Shown here: positions 1 through 7,146 of the stretch, one piece after another
Layout: each line of letters opens with the position of its first letter
Numbering within the stretch: the first letter of the stretch is position 1
Source: CAYFQB01 sp964345225
Lineage (GTDB): Bacteria; Nitrospirota; Thermodesulfovibrionia; Thermodesulfovibrionales; UBA6898
Direction of reading: 5' to 3'
NCBI GenBank assembly: GCA_964345225.1
Contig: CAYFQB010000068.1
Location: 1-16,581 of the forward strand
Length of the DNA stretch: 16,581 nt
Translations under genes and position numbers: made by a program
The notes under the pieces: model-generated
What the model saw: the letters and a program-made list of their open reading frames with translations, nothing else
The model's database searches: none
Told to the model about the DNA's origin: nothing

Positions 1-506
1 AATAATTTTGTCAGGACAGAACGGGCAAAACTGAACTCGGCATTTCCCAGAAATTCCTCCCAAATGTATTTTGAATTATTATTAAAGCCATAAAGTGACG
101 GAGCTCCCCTTAAAAAATTACCTGTATAACTTATACATTCATCGAAAAAAATAACCTGCCCCTTTAATAAGGTATTTATAATTTCGTGTTCATCCTTCTG
201 GAGTTTTATCTGCAAATTTATTGTGTCATCCCACAGATAAAAGTCGTCATTGCACTTTAAGTATTCACATTCATTTAATAAATCTAAAAGCACCTTTACC
301 ATCCTCAACCTTGTCCTGTCCCGAAGTTTATAGCCGAATTTTTGCTGAAATGCCTCCACAGCCTTTTTCATGTCAAACCGCTGCATGGATGCAAGGAGTT
401 CAGCAATGCCTTCTTCATCTGCAAACCGTAAAAGCCGTTCAGTTAGAAATCTCTGCACAAGGAAATGTCTTAACAGCGGCTTTATGTTAGAAGAATTTAC
501 ACTCAT
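1..506 (-). CDS. N-terminal part of a probable methyltransferase, cut by window edge
   Basis: Reading the minus strand from an ATG at 506 gives 168 codons open to the window edge, beginning MSVNSSNIKPLLRHFLVQRF. The visible part is helical and polar, with a segment FDECISYTGNFLRG followed by YIWEEFLGNAEFSFARSVLT. A small N-terminal helical domain followed by this kind of 'W-E-x-L-G-N-x-x-F' stretch resembles the region just before the SAM-binding domain of class I O-methyltransferases. The GxGxG SAM-binding loop itself would lie beyond the edge, so the function is inferred. The start is 10 nt after the CLF-like gene stop, which supports co-transcription. I see no good Shine-Dalgarno before the ATG, so translation may depend on coupling. 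That the gene is real is fairly sure; the methyltransferase call is tentative. Confidence 0.6.
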   Translation of the reverse strand, partial: MSVNSSNIKPLLRHFLVQRFLTERLLRFADEEGIAELLASMQRFDMKKAVEAFQQKFGYKLRDRTRLRMVKVLLDLLNECEYLKCNDDFYLWDDTINLQIKLQKDEHEIINTLLKGQVIFFDECISYTGNFLRGAPSLYGFNNNSKYIWEEFLGNAEFSFARSVLTKL

Positions 507-516
507 GAAAGTATTA

Positions 517-1590
517 CTATAAACACTTTGATAAAATTACTACAGAGGCAGAACCTTCCTCCTCTGTAGAACACACTAGAATATTCCTTATGTTATTTGG
601 AATTTTATAATTTCTGGCTTTATTAATGATAACAGATGCCGGTATCAGACCATTTCTTAAAATCAAAGCAGAGATGATTACATGCCATGTTGTAGTAACA
701 GAAAATGCATTTCCTGCAAGAGGCAATATGCACCCTGCAGGTATACTGTTAAATAAGTTAGAAGGAATTAGTGATGTGTGAGATGAATTTGTCATCACAA
801 GGTCAATATCTCCAATTACAAGACCCGACATTTTTAAACATCTATCTAAGGATTCGGCAAATGCGGCTTCCGGTTTTGAAGGATTAAATTGGGATGCAAT
901 ACCTGATATGTAACAGTAAGGATGCGACTCCTTAATGTCATCCTCATTTTCTATAATAATAGCCCCCGCACCTTCTGATAAATTGTCTATGCCCAATCTT
1001 GAATAGCAGAAAAACGAAAGTTCGTTAAGTTCCTCGGCACACATAACGATACTACTGCTAATCTTTTTGGCGGTCATCATTTGAAAGGCAAGCATTATTG
1101 CCTTTACAGCAATTGTTGGACCACCAACCAGTGTATGCACCGGTCCTTTATTGCCGAAACAAATGGCTGAGTTACTTGCAGGGGCGTTCAACACTGAATC
1201 GGAAAAGAGTATTGGACTGATAGCGTCAGCACCCTCTTTTAACAATGCCCTATGGAATATCTGGGTGTAATTGAGCGCACCATGTGTAATCCCAACAACC
1301 AGTGCAGTATCTTCGCCTCTAAATTTCTTGATTCCTGCATCACTTATTGCCAGGTTAATAGCAATAAATGCGTACTTTGATATATCTGCAGCACGTCTGA
1401 AACTCTTATTATTTATATATTCATTAAAATCTATATCGCTAATTTGCCCACCATAACATTCAGTCGGTGATGAAAATCTGGTTATCTTTCTGATGCCAGA
1501 AGAACCTTCTACTACAGCATCCCAGAATTGTTTTTTCCCAATGCCAATAGGAGTCATAGGACCTATGCCTGTCAGAACTAATCTTCCCAT
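517..1590 (-). CDS. Chain-length-factor-like ketosynthase (KSβ), active site lost
   Basis: A 357-residue thiolase-fold protein of the FabF family that begins MGRLVLTGIGPMTPIG, the usual KS N-terminus. The nucleophile region reads GPVHTLVGGPTIAVKA where active enzymes have GPxxxxxxACxSG, so the catalytic Cys is Pro158. The HGTGT motif is replaced by TNSSHTS, and the KPxxGH motif by LPLAGN, so Cys, His, Lys and the second His are all missing. It is also about 50 residues shorter than normal FabF. This is the pattern of a chain-length factor, which pairs with an active KS to shape the product cavity in type II polyketide and aryl-polyene systems. The gene overlaps the stop of the active KS gene by 13 nt, suggesting coupled, stoichiometric translation. 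The CLF role is inferred; loss of catalysis is read directly from the sequence. Confidence 0.88.
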   Translation of the reverse strand: MGRLVLTGIGPMTPIGIGKKQFWDAVVEGSSGIRKITRFSSPTECYGGQISDIDFNEYINNKSFRRAADISKYAFIAINLAISDAGIKKFRGEDTALVVGITHGALNYTQIFHRALLKEGADAISPILFSDSVLNAPASNSAICFGNKGPVHTLVGGPTIAVKAIMLAFQMMTAKKISSSIVMCAEELNELSFFCYSRLGIDNLSEGAGAIIIENEDDIKESHPYCYISGIASQFNPSKPEAAFAESLDRCLKMSGLVIGDIDLVMTNSSHTSLIPSNLFNSIPAGCILPLAGNAFSVTTTWHVIISALILRNGLIPASVIINKARNYKIPNNIRNILVCSTEEEGSASVVILSKCL

Positions 1591-2789
1591 GGATATTCCC
1601 TTATTATAATGGTTGCATTTGAGCCGCCAAACCCGAAGGAGTTGGAAAGGACAGTTTTTACATTATATCCGGTAGCCTCTATGATTATATTTAAATCACA
1701 CCCGGGGTCAGGAGTTTTGTAATTTATGTTGGGTGGTAAAGTCTTATGAATTATTGAAAGTATAGAAATAATTATCTCTACCGTACCAGAACCTCCAAGA
1801 AGATGTCCTATCATGGGTTTTATCGAACTAACAGGTACTTTATTGCCTCTTTCTTTCAATGCTATATTAATTGCCTTTGCCTCTATTGCATCGTTATATT
1901 TTGTTCCGGTACCGTGAGCATTTATATAATCAATCTCCGGATACCCTGCATCCATCAATGCCTTGTCCATGGCAATCGCTGCGGACCTGCCTGACGGCTC
2001 GGGGCTTGTCATGTGATAAGCATCGACTGATTTACCATAACCGACTATCTCACAGAGTATTCGTGCATTGTGTTTTAAAGCATGTTCCAGCTCCTCTAAA
2101 ATGAGAATTCCTGCACCTTCTCCAAGCACAAGGCCGTCTCTATTTTTGTCAAAGGGTCTGCAAAGGGTTGGGGTCACTGCCATAAGAGAGTTAAAACCTG
2201 CAAAAGTAAACTCACACATTGTATCATACCCTCCGCTAATGGCTATATCACAATCACCGCTGCGGATAGAATTAAATGCATAACCGACTGCATTGGTGCC
2301 CGAAGCACAGGCATCAGAAAATATTACAAAATCCCCCTTTAGTTCTAATTCTCTAAAGAGATTAATTGCTTGATAATGTGCAAGGTAATCAAATACTCGT
2401 GACGGTCTAGCTCTGGCAAGCCCTTTTTCCAGGACATCTCGGTGAAATGCTTCGCCGGAGAGCATCCCGCCGAGTGTTGTACCCAGGGATACAAGTATAT
2501 CTGTATTTTTAAGCCTGGAGAAAATATCTGCCTCTGAAATAGCTTCACGAACTGTATGGATAAGGAGATGTGATGCCCTGTCAACTCTTGACTTCTTTAA
2601 ATTTTTAAGAGAGGTTGTACTGAATTCGCTTGCCTCACCACCATACTTTCCCCTGTATCTGGACGAATCAAAAAATGTGATCTCTTGTATGCTGGCTTTT
2701 CCTGATTTTATCTTCGCCCAGTTTGATCCTTTTCCTATCCCATGAGCAGTTATAATGCCCATACCTGTAACAACAACTCTTCTACTCAA
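1578..2789 (-). CDS. FabF-type β-ketoacyl-ACP synthase (active KSα)
   Basis: A 403-residue condensing enzyme with a full catalytic set: Cys161 in SDACASGTNA, His292 in NAHGTGT, Lys324 in SSIKPMIGH and His329 in the same motif. The FGFGGSNA loop sits near the C-terminus. It extends acyl-ACP by decarboxylative Claisen condensation with malonyl-ACP. The start is TTG at 2789: an in-frame TAA lies two codons upstream, and the protein begins SRRVVVTGMG, as KS proteins normally do. The gene follows the small membrane protein by 15 nt and overlaps the degenerate KS by 13 nt, the usual KSα-CLF arrangement. Its position in a secondary cluster, next to a CLF, argues for a specialised lipid or polyene role rather than housekeeping fatty-acid synthesis. 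Confidence 0.93.
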   Translation of the reverse strand: MSRRVVVTGMGIITAHGIGKGSNWAKIKSGKASIQEITFFDSSRYRGKYGGEASEFSTTSLKNLKKSRVDRASHLLIHTVREAISEADIFSRLKNTDILVSLGTTLGGMLSGEAFHRDVLEKGLARARPSRVFDYLAHYQAINLFRELELKGDFVIFSDACASGTNAVGYAFNSIRSGDCDIAISGGYDTMCEFTFAGFNSLMAVTPTLCRPFDKNRDGLVLGEGAGILILEELEHALKHNARILCEIVGYGKSVDAYHMTSPEPSGRSAAIAMDKALMDAGYPEIDYINAHGTGTKYNDAIEAKAINIALKERGNKVPVSSIKPMIGHLLGGSGTVEIIISILSIIHKTLPPNINYKTPDPGCDLNIIIEATGYNVKTVLSNSFGFGGSNATIIIREYPWED

Positions 2790-2804
2790 AACTTAATATC
2801 ATCC

Positions 2805-2987
2805 TCATTTTGCAACTTTCTTTTTAGAACCACTGTAAAAGTAAATTAACGATAATACAACAATTAATACGATAACAAATATCCCGATGATACCAGTATA
2901 AATGACAAAAACCACCAAGATAAATGTTAAAACAAGCCAAACAAACAAAGTAGAAAATAGCGATTTATAAAAATATCCATCTTTCAT
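2805..2987 (-). CDS. Small two-helix membrane protein
   Basis: A 60-residue protein with two hydrophobic segments (about residues 11-30 and 33-51) separated by a short TG turn, and a basic tail ending SGSKKKVAK. It is most simply a helical hairpin with both ends in the cytoplasm. Its ATG overlaps the TGA of the deacetylase gene in an ATGA arrangement, and its stop is 15 nt before the ketosynthase start, so it appears to be a genuine translated member of the operon. I recognise no family. It could be a membrane anchor or a small subunit for a neighbouring enzyme, but nothing in the sequence decides this. Confidence 0.7.
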   Translation of the reverse strand: MKDGYFYKSLFSTLFVWLVLTFILVVFVIYTGIIGIFVIVLIVVLSLIYFYSGSKKKVAK

Positions 2988-3808
2988 CCACTGAATCCAA
3001 GCACATCTCTAATGGGGGCAAATCGAAAGTGCTTAAGCAAGCCCTCAACCTTTATAGGTGTTGCCTTTATATTAAAATAGTGCATAAATCTCCTGGTTAA
3101 TGGAATCTCAATTTTGGGCTTTTCCTTATCAAATTCCCATGGGTGTATATAGACTATGGCTGGATGTCCTTCCTGATTTATCTTCTTTATCCTGGAAATT
3201 ACATAAAAGTACGGTACGATTCTCAAAGGCAAACCACCACTGAAAGGAATATTTTCCCAGAATAGTCTTGTTGTTGAAAGAGGTAGTTCCCATATTTCTC
3301 CAAATTCGGTATCAAGCTTGCACGGATAAATAGGGAAATCCCTGTCCCCCATTCGTGTAAGGGGCACCATGCTTGAGTCGTAAAGGATACCAAGTTTTCT
3401 GAGCGTTTTTAATGCCCAGGGTGTTTGCTTTCTTATAGACCATTCAGGTGCCCTGAAGCCTAATATCCTTTCCTTTGTAATCAAAGATATTACCTCAATA
3501 GATTTAATAACGTCTTCCTCAAACTCCTTTTCTGTCATCTCAAAGACTCTTCTATGGCAAAAACCATGAGTCGCTATCTCATGCCCCTCATTCTTGATTG
3601 TTTTGATAAGGTCAGGCTCTCTAAAGGCTATATATCCAAGGACAAAAAATGTTGCTCTTACATTGTACGTTCTTAAAAGTTTTAATATTTTGGCAGTATT
3701 TTTTAGTATACGACTCTCGTAAGCATCCCATCGTGATTGGTCAGAATATCCTTCGGCACTGCATATGTGATACCAGTCTTCAAGGTCTACAGTAAGTGCA
3801 TTTATCAT
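2984..3808 (-). CDS. NodB-type polysaccharide deacetylase (PEP-CTERM-locus type)
   Basis: A 274-residue carbohydrate esterase family 4 protein. Metal and catalytic motifs are visible: VDLEDWYH (Asp8, Asp11) for the catalytic base and metal, THGFCH (His81, His85) for metal binding, RAPEWS (Arg119 to Ser124), and YIHPWEFD (His222) near the C-terminus. The early DLEDW motif and the C-terminal IHPWE block followed by a basic RRFMHYF stretch match the subfamily found beside exosortase/PEP-CTERM exopolysaccharide loci. Such enzymes remove N-acetyl groups from amino sugars. No signal peptide is seen, so it is likely cytoplasmic or peripheral. It starts in an ATGA overlap with the secreted repeat protein and ends in another with the small membrane protein. 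In this cluster a sugar-bearing or amide-bearing lipid intermediate is a possible substrate, which is inference. Confidence 0.88.
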   Translation of the reverse strand: MINALTVDLEDWYHICSAEGYSDQSRWDAYESRILKNTAKILKLLRTYNVRATFFVLGYIAFREPDLIKTIKNEGHEIATHGFCHRRVFEMTEKEFEEDVIKSIEVISLITKERILGFRAPEWSIRKQTPWALKTLRKLGILYDSSMVPLTRMGDRDFPIYPCKLDTEFGEIWELPLSTTRLFWENIPFSGGLPLRIVPYFYVISRIKKINQEGHPAIVYIHPWEFDKEKPKIEIPLTRRFMHYFNIKATPIKVEGLLKHFRFAPIRDVLGFSG

Positions 3809-4584
3809 TTATATGTGTTTAGACGATTATTAGAAAGTTTACCCCATTTACTGTCATGGGATAGCTCGACAGATTTTTTCCAGAATTCAAGTGAGTCATC
3901 TTTATTCTTAAATATCTGCAACTTAAGTTCAGCCATTTTATAATATATAGCAGCTTTCTTTTCATCTGTTATGCCATGGCTTTTAAGTGCTTTATCATAT
4001 GCAGCAAGAGCTTCCTTGCCTTTAAAAAATCTAACATATTTTTCAGTTTCATAATCCCCTGTATATGAAACAGAATCCTCTTCAATAGTTTCATATGCAT
4101 CAGTTATTCTTGCCTGGTAGAAATAAATATCTCCTTTAACGATATAAGCATCCACGTATCCTGGTTTGTAATAAAGGGCCTTTTTTAAACCCCCTTGAAA
4201 ATGTTTATCCTTTTCAACAAGACCTGAATATTTGGCATAAAGGAGCCAGAATTCGGGGTTGCTACGATTGCTCATCAACATAGTCTTTATCTTTACTTTT
4301 GCAGCATACGCTTTTGTCTTCCATGCAGGATTTTTGTTCTCTTTCATTATCCTAAACTGTTCTAATATAGTATCAATGAGAGCAAAATGATATTTAATAT
4401 CAGGAGAACTGTTAGCAAGCCTGTTAAGTATTGTAAATGCCTCGTCATATTTTTCTGAATATTTTAAGGCCATTGCCTTCTGATAATCAGCTTCATACTG
4501 TTCATTAACTGCAAAGGCGACATTAACACTTAAAAAAAGCAATGCCATGACAAATACCACTGTAATACATCTAAATTTCTTCAT
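3805..4584 (-). CDS. Secreted TPR-like helical repeat protein
   Basis: A 259-residue protein with a clear Sec signal peptide (MKK start, hydrophobic core, AFA before VNEQ around residue 25). The mature part is made of degenerate helix pairs that read as TPR-like: EADYQKAMALKYSEKYDEAF, then YVDAYIVKGDIYFYQARITD, then KGKEALAAYDKAL and KAAIYYKMAELKLQIFKNKDDS. It is probably periplasmic and may serve as a scaffold. A strong AGGAGGT ribosome-binding site precedes the ATG, unlike several neighbours that rely on overlap. It follows the ATP-grasp gene by 2 nt and overlaps the deacetylase start by 4 nt. Its partner cannot be read from the sequence. Confidence 0.72.
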   Translation of the reverse strand: MKKFRCITVVFVMALLFLSVNVAFAVNEQYEADYQKAMALKYSEKYDEAFTILNRLANSSPDIKYHFALIDTILEQFRIMKENKNPAWKTKAYAAKVKIKTMLMSNRSNPEFWLLYAKYSGLVEKDKHFQGGLKKALYYKPGYVDAYIVKGDIYFYQARITDAYETIEEDSVSYTGDYETEKYVRFFKGKEALAAYDKALKSHGITDEKKAAIYYKMAELKLQIFKNKDDSLEFWKKSVELSHDSKWGKLSNNRLNTYK

Positions 4585-4586
4585 AA

Positions 4587-5759
4587 TTACCTCCTTTTTA
4601 AAATATTTCTCATTTCTTTATCAGAAAAAAAAGCAAAGATTGATGAAATGCGACCTATAACTGGCATGGGGTCTCTGATGGAAAGTATGTCATCTTTAAT
4701 TTTCATATTGAAAAAGCCCGGTTTTAGTCTGAACCTATCGGGATTTGACAGAAAATGCAAAAGATCACCGGGTATTAACCATCTGCACATTATCCCGGTT
4801 TGATAATCATGAACAGGCTCTATATCTCCATCTACTGCTAATTTATAAAGGAGATAGGGAAAATCTACTCCTGCTTCGATAGCCAGTTGCAGTGATCCCC
4901 AAAATCTGGGGTTTACCTCAAGCAGTTTTGGTTTTCCATCTCTTGGGTCAACCTTAAATTCCACATGAGCAATACCTGTCCACTTCAATGACTCCAGTAA
5001 TTTCTTTGCAATCTCTCTTGCATCATCCATTTTAATACTTACCCTTAGGGTGCTCGGTCCTCCTTTTAAAGGATATTCTCTCAGTCTTTTATAGACAAAA
5101 GAGGCTTTAACTTCTGACTTAAAATTAAGGAGCATTCCAACGCCGATTGCATCACCTCCTTTTGGAATATATTCCTGAATTATGGGTAATTGATATTTTT
5201 TGTGGATTTTCAAATATGTTGTAATAAAATTTTCTCTTTTCTCAACATAAGCTATACCCCTTGATCCAGAACTTATACGTGGTTTAATGACAACAGGAAA
5301 ATCAATATCGTTTGCAAGGTTGTATATCATGGAAAGGTTATCAATAATATAAGTCTTGGGAATATCAAGCCCGTTTTCATTTGCAAATTTCATAAGGAAG
5401 GCCTTGTCTTGTATTTGTAGACTTATGTCTGAGTCATCAAAGGGGATATGACAGTATTTTGATAATTTGTTCTTATTTGACGTTATAACTCTCTGAGTTG
5501 TTAATTCCATGGGGAAGAGTACATCATATTTATTCATATTTAATTCTCTTTCAAGCCAATTAATGAATTCCTGTGTTTTCTCTTTTGCTGAAGGATAGAC
5601 AAGCCTTCTGTTGCAATATTTGGAGAACAAGGCAGTTGCAAACCTCGTTTTTTCACCCGCTGCGACATAAAATCCTCTCCTGCCAAAAGACCGCACAGAT
5701 GCAAGGCTTTTGTTCCACATGCCGTCAAGCACTAAAACTTTTGCTTTAGCAGCACACAT
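4587..5759 (-). CDS. ATP-grasp carboxylate ligase
   Basis: A 390-residue protein with a Rossmann-like start (AKVLVLDGMWNKSLASVRSF) and an ATP-grasp core. Visible elements are the nucleotide-binding FPVVIKPRISSGSRGI segment, the hinge PIIQEYIPKGGDAIG, and the Mg/ATP motif KLLEVNPRFWGS, followed by LQLAIEAGVDFPYLLYKLAVDGD. This resembles the carbamoyl-phosphate-synthase-like and carboxylate-amine ligase ATP-grasp enzymes found in capsule, peptide and secondary-metabolite loci. They activate a carboxylate as an acyl-phosphate and join it to an amine or another nucleophile. The start ATG lies one base after the TAA of the upstream radical-SAM gene. Within this cluster it could attach an amino-acid-like or amine group to the lipid, but the substrate is unknown. 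Confidence 0.85.
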   Translation of the reverse strand: MCAAKAKVLVLDGMWNKSLASVRSFGRRGFYVAAGEKTRFATALFSKYCNRRLVYPSAKEKTQEFINWLERELNMNKYDVLFPMELTTQRVITSNKNKLSKYCHIPFDDSDISLQIQDKAFLMKFANENGLDIPKTYIIDNLSMIYNLANDIDFPVVIKPRISSGSRGIAYVEKRENFITTYLKIHKKYQLPIIQEYIPKGGDAIGVGMLLNFKSEVKASFVYKRLREYPLKGGPSTLRVSIKMDDAREIAKKLLESLKWTGIAHVEFKVDPRDGKPKLLEVNPRFWGSLQLAIEAGVDFPYLLYKLAVDGDIEPVHDYQTGIMCRWLIPGDLLHFLSNPDRFRLKPGFFNMKIKDDILSIRDPMPVIGRISSIFAFFSDKEMRNILKRR

Positions 5760-5760
5760 T

Positions 5761-7122
5761 TTAGTCAGATTTCCTGAATAATAATCCCCGAAAAACAGAA
5801 GTGTTTTTTGTAAATACTTTTAGAAAACCTTTGAAAGCACGCCAACCACGAGCATAATAACTTACATATGCCCAGATTAAAAGTAGTTCCATCGAAAGAT
5901 ATGAAACCTTTTCGTGTTTAAATACCAGATGAATCGCATCATAAAGGTGCCACTTCTTGTGCCTTAATCTGCTCTTTAATGTGTTGTATAAAGATGTTCC
6001 CGGGTAAGGAGTCAAAATAGTAAACTGAGCTACCTCGGTATCAAGCTTCCTGGCTAGTTTTATAGTACTGAGTATCGTTTTTAAATCATCATTAAGTCCC
6101 CCAAGTATATAGCTTGCAAATACCTCTATGCCGTTTTTTTTGAGGAGATTTACTGCCTGAAAGGGGACATCCTTTTTTATATTTTTATTGAATTCCTTAA
6201 GAATCGATGGACTCGCGCTTTCCACCCCGATATAAACGGTCTTTGCGCCGGCCTTCGCCATTATATTAACCATATCCTCATTTTTTAAGAGTATATTTGG
6301 ACTTGAAAGACACCACCACCAAATATCAAGTCTCTTTTCCATTATCTTCAAGCATATATTTTTTACTCGTTCAGTTGAGACTGTAAAATTGTCGTCGCAG
6401 AAAGCGACTGCTCTGAACCCATAGTTGTAATATAAATCTTCTATCTCGGCAATGACAGATTCTGCGCTTCTGGATCTCCATGTCTTTCCGTACATTTGAG
6501 GAGTAAGACAAAAAGTGCAATTATAGGGGCATCCTCTACTGGAGGATATGACTGCTAATGGTCTTTCACCCCCGTATTTAAGGCAAGTCTTCTTATATGA
6601 CTCTATATCAACCAGATGTCTGGCTGGAAAAGGCAAATTATCGAGATCCTGTATGAGTTCTCTAGGTAATGTTCTTACAACTTTTCCATCCTTGAGATAA
6701 CTAATCCCTTTGATTTTTGGAAGCTCATCACCAGATTTTATTACATTAAGGAGTTCCGGGAAGGTTAATTCCCCTTCACCCCTTACAACAAAATCCACAT
6801 ATCCACTTCTTAAAACATCATCATCGACAAATGCTGGATGAGGCCCCCCCATAACCACAATACTCCCGTCTGATTTAGCTTTTTTTGCAATGGCCAAGGC
6901 GCTTCGAAAACGTCTCGTATCCGATGTAATCCCGACCATATCATAGTTGCGGTAATCAAAAGCTGATGGTTTATTCCCTGAAATACAAAAGTCCTTAATC
7001 CCGATTCTGAAACCCTGTTTTTCTGCTGAGGCCGCTACATAGAGAAGACCTAATGGTGGAAAAACAAATCCAAAAGTTTCAAAGACATTGGTGCTTTGCG
7101 GGTTTACAAGTAATATGTTAAT
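5761..7122 (-). CDS. B12-binding-type radical SAM protein, apparent ATT start
   Basis: A radical-SAM enzyme with an N-terminal cobalamin-binding-like domain (VVMGGPHPAF, RGEGELTFPELL) and the cluster motif SSRGCPYNCTFC (Cys198, 202 and 205 in the 453-residue form), ending with the ILTPYPGTSLYN block typical of this family. The first ATG, at 6939, would remove the first strand of the B12-like domain. Upstream the frame stays open for 61 codons, giving NILLVNPQSTNVFETFGFVF and PPLGLLYVAASAE, the classical N-terminus of the family. The only suitable start is ATT at 7122-7120, which lies 7 nt after an AGGAGG Shine-Dalgarno. An in-frame TGA lies just before it and there is no in-frame ATG, GTG or TTG between. 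Such proteins often methylate or rearrange unactivated carbons. No DxHxxG cobalamin-ligand motif is seen. It is a paralogue of the next gene upstream. Confidence 0.85.
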   Translation of the reverse strand: MNILLVNPQSTNVFETFGFVFPPLGLLYVAASAEKQGFRIGIKDFCISGNKPSAFDYRNYDMVGITSDTRRFRSALAIAKKAKSDGSIVVMGGPHPAFVDDDVLRSGYVDFVVRGEGELTFPELLNVIKSGDELPKIKGISYLKDGKVVRTLPRELIQDLDNLPFPARHLVDIESYKKTCLKYGGERPLAVISSSRGCPYNCTFCLTPQMYGKTWRSRSAESVIAEIEDLYYNYGFRAVAFCDDNFTVSTERVKNICLKIMEKRLDIWWWCLSSPNILLKNEDMVNIMAKAGAKTVYIGVESASPSILKEFNKNIKKDVPFQAVNLLKKNGIEVFASYILGGLNDDLKTILSTIKLARKLDTEVAQFTILTPYPGTSLYNTLKSRLRHKKWHLYDAIHLVFKHEKVSYLSMELLLIWAYVSYYARGWRAFKGFLKVFTKNTSVFRGLLFRKSD

Positions 7123-7146
7123 AAAAATTCCTCCTCACCTTTATCA

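Noticed and set aside
221..490. Plus-strand frame of 89 codons
   Set aside because: It lies antisense to the open methyltransferase-like frame (1-506) and has no protein-family character or ribosome-binding site.
6937..6939. ATG as the start of the second B12-type radical-SAM gene
   Set aside because: It would remove 61 residues that match the family N-terminus and has no Shine-Dalgarno; the AGGAGG lies next to the ATT at 7122.
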